Part shown: one piece after another, positions 52,521-63,190 of the stretch
Layout of the letters: the number at the start of each line of letters is the position of its first letter
Numbering within the stretch: position 1 is the first letter of the stretch
DNA from: Lunularia cruciata
Taxonomy: Eukaryota; Streptophyta; Marchantiopsida; Lunulariales; Lunulariaceae
Assembly (NCBI GenBank): GCA_948567375.1
Contig: OX419757.1
Span: 26,412,001-26,476,000 of the forward strand
Direction of reading: 5' to 3'
DNA length: 64,000 bases
Notes under the pieces: generated by a model
Database searches by the model: none
What the model saw: only the letters and a program-made list of their open reading frames with translations
Told to the model about the DNA's origin: nothing
Program-made: the position numbers and the translations under genes

Positions 52521-54300
52521 CGGGCTAAGCTGAGTTATTCACATTGAAGGAGTCATCAACCCCAATGACTATCAAGTTGTTGTCTTGGCCAAAGGCAAAA
52601 TTTTGAAAATTTTGAAGAGAGTCACTTTTGGAGGAGTTGGTATGATACACTACACTAATTATAGAGTACTAGGATGTATTTGCCTAGTCAATTGATCAAA
52701 TGACGGGTATTCCATGCCAATTTGGAGAACATCAAATTGATTTGGTTGAAGGTGTAGTTTTGGTGCATCAGCAATTGTATTGATTGAACCCAAAGTACTC
52801 ACTTTTAGTGAAAGACAAAATCACCAAGAACTTAGGAGCCGGAATAATCTTTCTTGTATTGAGTAGTGACCGAATTTCCCCTATTGTCATTGTTTTGAAG
52901 AAGAAGATTAGGAAGATTCAAGTGTGCCAAGACTTTTGCAAATAAAATGCAGTTACAGTGAATGATCAACATCCTTTACCTTTTATCAATAAAATTTTGG
53001 ACCAAGTAGTTGGTCATCCTTGCTATAGCTTTCTTGATGAATTTTCAAGCTATAATCAAGTATCTATTCAAGAAGAAGACAAGGACAAAACCACATTCAC
53101 CACCAATTTGAGCACTTTCACTTGCAATCAAATGCCCTTTGTGTTGTGTAATGCTCCCACTACTTTCCAGCAGATGATGAATGCAATCTTCAAACATTTT
53201 TCTATGCAAATTTGTGGAAGTCTTCATTGATGATTTTTGTATGTTTGGGTGAAGAGAAGTACATTTGGATTACATTTGCCAAACTTTTGATAGGTGTCAT
53301 TTTGCCGGCTTGTTATTACACCTAGAGAAGTGCTTCTTTGCAATGAAGGAAGGTATTCTTCTAGGGCATTGGGTTTCAAGCCAACGTATTGAATTCAATG
53401 TTGAGAAGGTGAAAGTCATCTCAACTTTAGAATCCCCTAAAAACATTTGGGAGCTATAGGCCTTCTTGGGGCATGTTGGATACTACACATGCTTTGTATC
53501 AAACTATGTGGTGCTTGCTGCACCCCAAACAAAGCTTTTGAAGAAGTCCAAGGACTACTTGTGGGAAATAGAACAAGAAGAAGCTTTCCAAGTGTTGAAG
53601 AAGAAATTGGTTGAAGAACCAATAATGAGGGTCCCAAATTGGGATGTTGCTTTTGATATGTATATGGATACTTCATCCATGGCAATCGAAGTCATCTTAA
53701 GTCAAAAGGACAAGAAGAAGAAAGACTATCCAATCTACTATGCCAATTGATAGCTTTTGGTTGCAAAAAAGAATTATTCAATGACTAAAAGAGAAGCACT
53801 TGAATTGGTGTATGCCTACAAGAAGTTTTCCCACAATTTTTTGGGATATGAGTTTTTTTGTCTTTTATGTGGACATTATGCTCTACAAAATTTGGTAAAG
53901 AAGGTAGATTTGTATGGGCAAATTGTAAGGTGGATCTTGTTATTACAAGGTCCCTTGTACAGTGTATGTGAATTCTTGTAATAACAAGAATTCATGCAGA
54001 AGGGATCTTACATTTGCATTCAAATGCAGACTTCTTATCCAGGTTGGAAACTCAAGACCAAGACTTGGAAGTTAATAATTGGTTTCCTAACAAAGAGCTG
54101 TATTATTTTATGGCAATGCAAAGTACAAGGTTTGCGGAAAAATATCACTATTTGCATACTTGCTATTGTCTTGAGGGACTAGACATAGAGCAAAGGATAG
54201 TCTTTCTCAAGAAGATGGGACCATACCAGCTTAAACACAACATTTTGTTTAAAATGGGCAAAGATGAAGTACTTTGGAGATGCTTGGAAGCATATAAAGT
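52521..54300 (+). pseudogene. E2 reverse transcriptase and RNase H
   Basis: RT from about 52700: PIVIVLKKKIRKIQVCQDF, HPCYSFLDEFSSYNQVSIQE, QMPFVLCNAPTTFQQMMNAI, VFIDDFCMFG near 53222-53250, and LHLEKCFFAMKEGILLGHWV. Compared with E1, two conserved glycines of FLDGFSGYNQ are Glu and Ser. RNase H: MYMDTSSMAIEVILSQKDKK near 53660 and MTKREALELVYAYKKFSHNF (53780), with a duplicated ttgttattacaag segment near 53936-53985. It ends AGADFLSRLE-like (MHSNADFLSRLETQDQDLEV). Many shifts. Confidence 0.85.
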
Positions 54301-55151
54301 TGGAGGAGTAATTTAGTCCTTACACATGAAAGCATCGGGAGGACACTATGCCTTGAAGAATACTGTAAAGAAAATTCTTTCATCAAGGTATTGGTGGCCT
54401 ATGATGTACAAGGACAATCATGCCCATATGTGAAGTTGTGATACCCGTCCAAGAACAAGAAAGACAATGGCTACTTCCCGATGGCCTTTGAGACCAATTT
54501 TCCATTGCTCCATTTGAGAAATAGGGAATTGATTTTGTCGGTCCAATTCAACTGATGACCCATTTCACAAGGAAGAGATACATCTTGGTGTGCATTGATT
54601 ATGCTACCAAGATGGTTGAAGCAAAGGCAACTTGGAGAGATGATGCAAAAATAGTCACAGATTTTTTGTTCCAAAACATCATTTCACATTACGGATGTCC
54701 TCTAGAATTGGTCAGTGATTGGAAGACTCATTTTTTGAACTCCATTGTGGAAGCATTAACCAAGTACCTCTAGATTAAACATCAAAAGATGACTCCTTAC
54801 AATCCAAAAGCAAATGGCCTAACCGAGAAAGTGAATGGAAAGCAAATGGATAGTTGTGCAAAAATTTAAATGAGGTGACTAACAATTATGCCTATGATTG
54901 GGACACAAAGTTACCTACAGCTTTGTGGGCATATAAAACCACCACAGAGATTACAACTAGACAAACTCCATATTTCCTAACATACGGATTGTGTCTTATA
55001 CTATATGTTCAATTTGAAGTACTGACCTTATCAAATCTTATGTGAGGAACAATTGTTGGAGGACAAAAGTCAAGATCTTTGGATCCATCAACTAATGTGG
55101 TTAGAAGAGAAGAGAGACAATGCAATGTAAACCACAAAGGCAGTACAAGAG
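54301..55151 (+). pseudogene. E2 integrase, truncated by E3
   Basis: The zinc domain (HMKASGGHYALKNTVKKILS) has damaged Cys residues. The core reads KRYILVCIDYATKMVEAKAT, NIISHYGCPLELVSDWKTHF and PKANGLTEKVNGKQ, so both Asp residues and the Glu of the triad are readable (VSD-K: the usual Gly is lost). The C-terminal part begins YAYDWDTKLPTALWAYKTTT and stops at the E3 insertion. The codon before NIIS is CAA (Gln), where E1 and E3 have TGA. Confidence 0.85.
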
Positions 55152-55680
55152 TGTGAAAACCCAATAAATATCACTTTTGTGGTAATTAGGTAAGTAAAGT
55201 TCATTCCCGCAGAGATACAATTCAAAATTGGTCACATACAAAGCAAAGTAACAATTTAGTTCTTCTTGGTTGCATCTTTAATCTCTCAGGTAGAAACCAC
55301 ACCCAAAAGAGAGTAACAAGTTCACAAATTGCCATGAAAACACACTCCTTAATCACAACATAACAAATTATATCCCAACAAATCTTGATTGTGATGATTC
55401 AGATTCTCTTGAAGACAACACTTCATTGTGAAAATGACTTCACCTCAAAATTGTGTTCCACCCTTCCACTGAAGGCATAACTTCCTTGATCAAAATTGCT
55501 TCACATCAACTTTGCGCTACACTCACAAATGCAGAATACCACCAACACTGCAATTCCTCTCAAATCTGTCAAGGCATTGCTCTGATTGCACTTCACTTAG
55601 GATCACACACACAAAATGAAGATCAAGGCTGCGGAATCCAGCATCCAACAAGCACACTAACTTCCACTTTGAAATGTCCT
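55152..55680 (-). mobile_element. E3: partial LTR L9 (R-U5 only)
   Basis: The minus-strand LTR end (TGTGAAAACCC at 55152, from TGTGACAACCC) is followed by R-U5 up to about 55680. There it joins directly to gag sequence of the same orientation, so U3 and almost all of the internal region are deleted. The left flanking 5-mer in E2 is aagag (55147-55151). Confidence 0.85.
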
Positions 55681-55900
55681 TAAACCAAGCTTCTTGAACT
55701 GTGTGGAGAAGTTGAAAGTCCAACGCCTCTCCTTCAGTTTTGTCAAAAGTAGATTGGATCTTCAGATGTTCTTCTTCTTCACAATGCAACACTCATCTTC
55801 AAACTCTCTCTTCCCATTGTTCTCTTGATGCAGACATTCATCTTGCTTTGGTGCCCAGTTCCGAGATTGGCTTTGTATTCTTCCACTTCCAAGTTTTGTA
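55681..55900 (-). pseudogene. E3 gag N-terminal fragment
   Basis: It parallels 29980-30190 of E1: a charged N-terminus, then DKTEGEALDFQLLHTVQEA, then deletion into LTR R-U5. Only some 60 codons remain. It was the start of gag immediately after the primer site. Confidence 0.8.
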
Positions 55901-55918
55901 TCCCCGGCAGCGGCGCCA
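55901..55918 (-). other. E3 primer binding site, tRNA-Asp type
   Basis: The reverse complement TGGCGCCGCTGCCGGGGA differs at one base from the E1 site. It lies 7 bp from the LTR end at 55926. Confidence 0.9.
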
Positions 55919-55925
55919 AAAATCA

Positions 55926-57676
55926 TGTGACAACCTAGCAAATATCACTTTTGCGATAATCAGGTAAGTAAATTTTGTTCCCGCAGAGATACAATTCAGA
56001 ATTGGTCAAATAAAAAGCAAAGTAACAATTTAGTTTTTCTTGGTTGTGTCTTTAATCTCTGAGGTAGAAACCACACCCAAAAGAGAGTAACAAGTTCACA
56101 ATCTTGACAACTTGCCATGAATACACGCTCCTTAATCACAACATAACAAATTCTATCCAAACAAATCTTGATTGTGATGATTCAGATTCTCCCAAAGATG
56201 GCACTTCACTGTGAAAATGACTTTGCCTCAAAATTATGTTTCACCTCTCCACTGAAGGTACAACTTCCTTGATCAAAATTGCTTCACATCAACTTCACGT
56301 TGCACTCAAAAATGCAGAATACTACCAACACTACAATTCCTCTCAGATCTGTCAAGGCATTGCTCCAATTGCACTTCACTTAGGATCACACACACAGAAT
56401 GAAGATCAAGGCTACGGAATCAAACATCCAACAAGCACACTGACTTGCACTCCTAATTTCTCCACACATTCACATACACAATCACAACGTTGATACTCAA
56501 AATTAAGCTCAAGCAACGAGCATTGAAAACAACACTTCACTTTATCTATCTTCAAAAATATGAATACCAAACAACATAAGATTACAAATGCCACCCTTAA
56601 ATAGTGAAGCAAACGACAATTCTAACAAAAATATGGTTCTACAAGAACTCTTCTAACTTGTAGATCCAGACTAACAATACACCTCTTCATATCTGCCTCT
56701 TTAGATCTCAAATCTATTTCTACCCCTATCCGATGTCAACCTACTCATCAGCTTTCAAACCCGATCATCTTCCTATTACTTCTCCTTCTTTGGGTATATC
56801 TAATTCTACCAAACCCTTCACTATTTCTACTATCTCTTCTCTACACATCTACAATTGAGGTCATGGGTAATCTATCTACTTCCTTATCTTCTGACCCACT
56901 CTTCTCTAATGTGTCAAATAACAAGTCTGATGACACCTGAATTCCTACTTCTGCAACATTGGACTTCCTTTCCTCTGTCACACTACTCCTGATTCTCTCT
57001 AACTCTAACTTGACTAAATCTAATCTGAGACTGACATTGTCTCCCACTTCTAACATCTTCCAATCTACTCACTCCCTTCATCGGATCAGCAAAATGTTCA
57101 TATCCACATCTTTGGCTTTTCTCTTTTGAGTTTCCTACACAAGCAACTTCAACTCATGTAGACATGCTTCTTCCAATCTCCCTTCAGCCTCTATGCTCAA
57201 GATTGCCCACAACTTTCCTGCAACTTCTCCTATTGATTCCCACTCATAACCTTGAGATTGCTCTGCCTTCAACTCTTCGCGGTACATCTTCAACTCATCA
57301 TTGTACCGCAACAAGCATCTTCTTCTCCTCTGCATACTATGAACTTTGTAACTCATCACTTTGTTCCAGCTTGCGCAATCTTTCTTCTTCTTGATGCCTG
57401 ACTGCCAACTCTCTCTGCCATGCTTGATCCTTCCCGACTGCACTCTTTGTCAAGCTTTCCAACTCTTGCTCCATTATTGCGGCCATCACCTTCACATGAA
57501 TACTCTCAATGTGCACATCACTGACCTCTTCTTTCATCTTGGTCAGCAACATTGCCTGCTCTTTTAGTTCTTTAGCTTGCTTCTGCAAACCCTTCACTTC
57601 AACCAACAGATACTTCACCACCTGCAACTCATTTGTCACCTTCATATGATCTTGGGGAATTACCTTCTGGTGCTCG
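55926..57676 (-). mobile_element. E3 LTR L10, part 1 (class B)
   Basis: Minus-strand LTR from its 3' end (TGTGACAACC at 55926) through R-U5 and the C-terminal third of the U3 frame (stop at 56726, coiled coil QELESLTKSAVGKDQAWQRE at 57440). At 57677 a plus solo LTR interrupts it; it resumes at 61422. Confidence 0.9.
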
Positions 57677-58085
57677 TGTGGTGCCCATATTTTTTGTTTT
57701 TCTCTATTTATTAGTGTTTAAGGGAAGAAGTAAGCACGGAAAGCCAAATTGCAAAAGAAGAATGGACGCAAGTGACTTCGGAGGACATCCAAAGAAGGCG
57801 ACATCTGATCCAATGATGGAGGTACTCAGAAGAAGGGTACAATGGAAAAAAGTTCAAAGAGCACCGTCTTCGGGTGGGAAGGCGCAAGTGATACAAACAC
57901 CATCTAACAACCTTGGTATGTGGCAAGAAAGTACACTTCAAGAAATGGCGGAGGCAAAAGAAGCATGTGTTGATAGCTACCGAACATCAACACGCAGAAG
58001 AAGGGAGGTCGAATTTGAAATCGATTGAAGAATGACTACAATTTGGGGTAATATAAGATTACGATTGCACAGGGACAAGTTGAAT

Positions 58086-60615
58086 ATGTCAAGTAAATTT
58101 CCAATTCCTTTGAGTAGTCATCCTGCAGTAATGTGTGTCCAAAAGCCGATTAAGAGTGAAATTTTCCAAAATCTAGAAGGGATTAGAGTGTCTTGTCCAG
58201 GAGAGGGCATTTTCTTTCAGTGTCGTAGAACACGAGAGCAAATCATGGCAAAGAAGGTCACAAATGTGCTGGCAGTGTGGAGTTTTGCAATTTGTAGGTT
58301 AGATGTAGTAGCCAAAATCAAAGTATTGAATAGACTTTGTATTACATTTTTAGCATGGAACTAGAATTTCAATTTCCTAGGAGTGATGGCAGAGATAGCT
58401 GCCAGTAATTGTGAGGAGGGTCCCGAAGTTGAAAGGAAGAGAGGAAATCTGGCTCGATGGATTAAGTCGGATTGGAAGTTAGTATTGGGGAAGGAAGCAG
58501 GAGAGCCAACAAGGATCACCTTCTATCAAAACTGTGATGTTGCAGAAGAGATGGCGGAAATTCAAAACTTGTTCTTTGCTCCGAGAACCACAAATGGCTA
58601 CAAGGTGGAGTCCTATCGGGATCCGATTAGGAGAAGTATCATGGGGGTGATGATGGCCATGTTCAAGCCATAACAAACAACGTATGTGAACATGCAGCAA
58701 GTGGTCTTCTTCCACGAGATGTTTGCAGGGGTCAAGGTGAATTAGGCAAAGTGTTTTCACCACCGAACAAGGCAAATGGTGATCAATTGGCAAATAGGTT
58801 CTCCTCCTCATTATTTTGCACCATTTGCAGCACATTTCTAATTTGGATTGAACTTGCTGACACTAGAGGAGCGGCATTGCATGGTGTCCCATTTCCATCC
58901 TGACTTAAGATGGGAAGCGGATGAAGAAGAGCGACAATATATGATACACCTATGAGCCAATGATGATCATTTCTTGAAGACCGGACAATGGAAGATAGAA
59001 GAAGTCACAAGTCCAAATATGAAGAAGCGCAGTAAACCCAAAGAAGCAAAGTCACCTCCCACTCAATGGAAGACTCAAAGACTGGTTGTGCAGAATAAGA
59101 AGATGGTGAGAGAAGCATCATAAGAATCAGAGACTGAAGAAGAAACCGAGTCGCAAGAGGAGGAATCCAAAGAAGATGAACTCACCTTAAAAAGTGAGGA
59201 GTCTGGAAGTGATAGTGAGGGGGAACCTGAGGTTTAGCAATTGGTGGCGGTCAGTGAAGCTTGCCATGCGATGATTGACAGAGTACTCGGAACAATGAGT
59301 CATTGCGTAGCCATGGTGGTGAATAGGCAGAGACTAGAGGAAAAGGAGGAGTATCCTACGGGGCCAAGTTCAATTGGTAAAGAAGAAGAAAGTTCAGATG
59401 CGGTGTCTCTGAAGATACAAAGATCACGACTTTGGATGAAGGAGCCAAAGACTGAAGATGAAGACAGCAACAAAGATAATGATAGCTTTGGTGGGATACT
59501 ATATCTGACAAAAGTGGTCACCCTGTTGCTGGAGCTATTAAAGGAGTATCGGAATGTAATTCCCCAAGATTATAGGAAGGGGATGGATGAGTTGCAGGTG
59601 GTGAAGCATCTGTTGAGTGAAGTGAAGGGGTTGCAGGAGCAACAAGTCTAAAGAAATGAAGAAATTGAAGAACTTCGAAGGGATGAAGTCTTGAAGAAGA
59701 AGACTTTCAAGATGTTACAAGAGAGCTACGAGTCAAAAGAGAAAGAACTGCAGAGGCAAGCCGGAGAATTGAAGGAGCAGGTGATGTGGCTGAGCAAAAT
59801 GAAGGAAGAAGTGAGTGATGTGCGCATTGAGAATATTCATTTGAAGGCAATGGCAGCAATAATGGAGCAGGAGTTGGACAGCTTGAAGAAGAGTGCAGCG
59901 GGGAAGGACCAAGCATGGCAGAGAGAGTTAGCAGCCGGGCATGAAGAAGAAGGACAATTACGAGAGCTGGTCCGAAGTGCTGAGTTATAGAGTATAGAGT
60001 ATGCGGAGGAGAATAAGATGCTTGTTGCAGAGTATGAAGACGAGTTGAAGATGTATTGTGAAGAGTTGAAGGTAGAGCGCTCTCGAGGATATGAGTCAAA
60101 ATCAGTAGGAGAAGTTGCATGGAAGTTGAGAGCAATCTTAAGCACGGAGGCTGAAGGGATTGGAAGAAGCCCATTTACATGAGTTGAAGTTGCTTGTGCA
60201 GGAAACTTGGAAGAGAAAAGCCAAAGATGTGGATATGAACACGTTGCTGATCCAATTGAGGGAGCGTGTAGATCGGAAGATGTAAGAAGTAGAAGACAAT
60301 GTTAGTCTCAGATTAAATTTAGTCAAATTGGAGTTAGAGAAAATTAGGAATAGTGTGACAGTGGAGAGGAAGTCTGATGTTGCAAAGGTAGGAATTCAGG
60401 TGTCATCGGACTTGTTGTTTGACACATTAGAGAAGAGTGGGTCAAGAGATAAAGAAGTAGATGGAGTAACCCTAAGCTCAATTGTAGTTCCTAGTGTAGA
60501 AGTAGTAGAATTAGTGCAGGAATTGGTAGAATTAGTTATACCTGAAGAAGGGGAAGTAGTAGGAAGATCATTGAGTTTGGAAGTCGATGATGAGGTCGAC
60601 ATCGGATCAAGGTAA
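58086..60615 (+). pseudogene. U3 reading frame in solo LTR L11 (class B)
   Basis: The start MSSKFPIPLSSHPAVMCVQK is conserved with class A. Pieces: REQIMAKKVTNVLAVWSFAI, MAEIAASNCEEGPEVERKRG, TTNGYKVESYRDPIRRSIMG, then PPHYFAPFAAHF, an acidic linker (SETEEETESQEEESKEDELT), and a coiled coil (DELQVVKHLLSEVKGLQEQQ; ELKEQVMWLSKMKEEVSDVR; AAIMEQELDSLKKSAAGKDQ). The tail is GIQVSSDLLFDTLEKSG, VELVQELVELVIPEEGE, DDEVDIGSR at 60615. From 58086 to 59990 all pieces stay in one frame, interrupted only by stops. A frameshift near 60155 moves the tail. About 843 codons. Function unknown. Confidence 0.8.
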
Positions 60616-60735
60616 GTAACAGTTTTGAGATAGGAAGAGGCAGATATGAAGAGATGGATTGTCTGTTTGGATCGGCAGGTAGGAAAAGATGTTAGGAAGT
60701 GGTGCATAAGTAGGAAAAATTGCCATTTGCTTCAG

Positions 60736-60743
60736 TATTTAAG
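60736..60743 (+). promoter_or_regulatory. Putative TATA box of solo LTR L11
   Basis: TATTTAAG, at the conserved place between the U3-frame stop and R. The sequence around it (gcttcagtatttaagggg) closely matches L3 at about 21663-21679. Confidence 0.55.
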
Positions 60744-61421
60744 GGGACCATTTGTAGTACTATGTTGTTCAGTATTCATATTTCAGAAGATAGACAAAGC
60801 AAAGTGTTGTTTTCAGTGCTTGTCGCTTGAGCTTAATTCCAATTGTGAATTCTGTGTGTGTGTTTGTGAGTGTGCGGAGAAATCCAAAGTGCAAGTCAGT
60901 GTGCCTGTGGATGTTGGATTCTATAGCCTTGATCTTCATTTTGTGTGTTTGATCCTAAGTGAAATGCATCGGAGCAATGCCTTGACAGGTCTGAGAAGAA
61001 TTGTAGTGTTGGTAGTATTTGTGCATTTGTGAGTGCAGCACGATGTTGATGTGAAGCAATTTTGATTGAGGAAGTTGTGCCTTCAGTGGAGGGGTGGAAC
61101 ACAATTCTGAGGTGAAATTGTTCTTCGTAGTGAAGTGCCGTCTTTGGGAGAATTTGAATCATCACAATCAAGAGTTGTTTGGACAGAATTTGCTATGTTG
61201 TGATTATATGTGTGTGTATTTGTGACAAGTTATCAAGATTGTGAGCTTGTTACTCTCTTCTGGGTGTAGTTTCTACCTGAGAGATTAAAGAAGCAATCAA
61301 GAAGAACTACAAGTTACTGTTTGACTTCGTATTTGACCAATTCTGAATCGTATCTCTACGGGAACAAACTTTACTTACCCAATTACCGCAAAAGTGATAT
61401 TTGCCGGGTTGTCATAGCTCC

Positions 61422-63190
61422 TTCAATAGTTCCAACAATGGAGTGACAACCTTTGATAGATACTGTATTTTGCCAAAATTCTCTTCATCTTTGGCCCCAT
61501 CTTTGTACTTTGCTTCTTCCATCGGCTCCTTCAGCTGAAGTTGCAATCTTTGTATCTTTAGAGACACTCCTTCCGAGCTTCCTTCTTCCTTACCTATAGA
61601 ACTCGGCCCACAGGATACTCCTGTCTTTTAGCCCCCTTCTCTTCCACAACCAAGGCTACGTAATGATTCTTCTTTCTTGATACACTCTCAATCATCGCAT
61701 GACAAGCTTCACCCACTCCAACCGATTGCTAAACCTTGTGTTCCCTCTCACTCTCACTTCTGGATTCCTCACTTTGTAAAGTGAGTTCATCTTCTTCTGA
61801 GTCCTCTCCTTGAGACTCTGTCTCCCCTTCAGACTTGGTTTCTGATGGTGCTTCTCTCACACTCTTCTTACTCTACAAAACCAGTCTTTTGGTCTTTCGT
61901 TGTGCTGGAAGTGACCTTGTATCTTTGGGTTTACTACACTTCCTCTTCTTTGGACTTGTGACTTCTTCCATCTTCCATTGTCCCGTCCTCAAGTAACTGA
62001 TCATCACTAGCTTGCAGGTGTGCCATATATTGTTGCTCTTCTTCATCTCAAATCAGGATGGAAATGCAACACCATGCAATGCCTCTCCTCTGCTATCAGC
62101 AAGTTCAACCTGAAGTAGAAGTGTGCTGCAAATGATGCAAAATAATGTGGAGGTGAACTTGTCCTTCAATTGACCACCATCTGCATTTTTTGTTGGTGAA
62201 AATACTTTGCCCAGTTCACCTTCACTCCTGCAAACATCTGGTGGAAAAGGACCGCCTGCTGCATGTTCATGTAAGTTGTATGTTCTAGTTTGAACATGGC
62301 CATTATTGTCCCCACAATACTTTGTTTAATCGGGTCCTGATATGACTCCACCTTGTAACCATTTGTTGTACGCAAAGCAAAGAACAAATTTTGGATCTTT
62401 GTTGTCTCCTCTGTAGCATCACACTTCCAATAGAAGGTGATCCCCGTCGGTTCTCCTGCTTCCTTCCCCAACACTAACCTCCAATCCAACTCAGTCCATC
62501 TAGCCGGATTTCCTCTCTTCCCCTTGACTTTGGGGTTGTCCTCACAATTACTAGCAGCTTTCTCTACCATGACTCATGGGAAACTAAAATTCCAGTTCCA
62601 TGCTAAAAAGGTAATATGAAATCTGTTCAAGACTTCAATCCTTGCTTCAATCCAACATCTAACCTACAAATTGCAAAACTTTACACTGCCATAGCATTCA
62701 TAACCTTCTTTGCCATGATCTGCTCTCTTGTTCTTTGGCACTGGAAAACTATTCCTTCTCCTGGACAAGACACTCTAACCCCTTTTGGATTTTGGAAAAT
62801 TTCACTCTCAATTGGCTTCATGACACACATTACTGCAAGAAAACTACTCAGAGGGATTGGAAATCTCCTTGACGTATTCAACTTGTCCGTGCGCAATTGC
62901 AATTTTATATTACCCCAAATTGCAGTCATTCTTCATTCCATTTCAAAATTGACTTCCCCTTCTTCTACGTGTTGTTGTCCTATCATTGTCAAGACATGCT
63001 TCTTCTGCCTCTGCTTTTTCTTGAAGTGTACTTTCTTGCCACAAACCAAGGTTATTAGATGGTCTTTGTATCGGCCTTCACTTCCCGATCCAAAGACGAT
63101 GCTCTTTGGACTTCTTTCTTTGTACCCTTCTCTTGAGTAACCTCCATCATTGGATCCGATCTCGACTTCTTTGGATTTCCTCCAAAGTCA
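61422..63190 (-). mobile_element. E3 LTR L10, part 2, with U3 frame
   Basis: This continues L10 after the solo LTR. Minus-strand U3 frame: the start codon position is ACG (62873-62875) instead of ATG, then RRFPIPLSSFLAVMCVMKPI, ARWTELDWRLVLGKEAGEPT, TTNGYKVESYQDPIKQSIVG and QAVLFHQMFAGVKVNWAKYF (62570-62166), then the acidic linker and coiled coil down to 61430 and on to 57676. The first 90 or so bases of the LTR are missing: at about 63190 the LTR is fused to integrase. Confidence 0.85.

Larger units (their letters stand above)
41749..55151 (+). mobile_element. Element E2: family-E retrotransposon, 3' end cut off
   Basis: It begins with a 3.74-kb 5' LTR (class C), then gag, protease, RT, RNase H and the start of integrase. 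A minus solo LTR (48155-51930) interrupts the protein-coding part just before the protease. Element E3 inserted into integrase at 55152 and the remainder falls outside the window. It is more decayed than E1, with CpG sites largely lost. The left flank of the target duplication would be atctt (41744-41748). Confidence 0.85.
57677..61416 (+). mobile_element. Full-length family-E solo LTR L11 (3740 bp, class B)
   Basis: It starts TGTGGTGCCCATATTTTTTG and ends GCCGGGTTGTCATA (the final CA is mutated to TA). The target duplication is gctcg (57672-57676) and gctcc (61417-61421). The host sequence on both sides is the same minus LTR (L10), which confirms the insertion. The TATA-like TATTTAAG is at 60736-60743, 121 bp after the U3-frame stop. 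Confidence 0.95.

Noticed and set aside
55523-55792. 89-codon minus frame joining EALDFQLLHTVQEA to LTR sequence
   Set aside because: It is a deletion junction between gag and R-U5, not a designed fusion; the LTR part is not coding in other copies.
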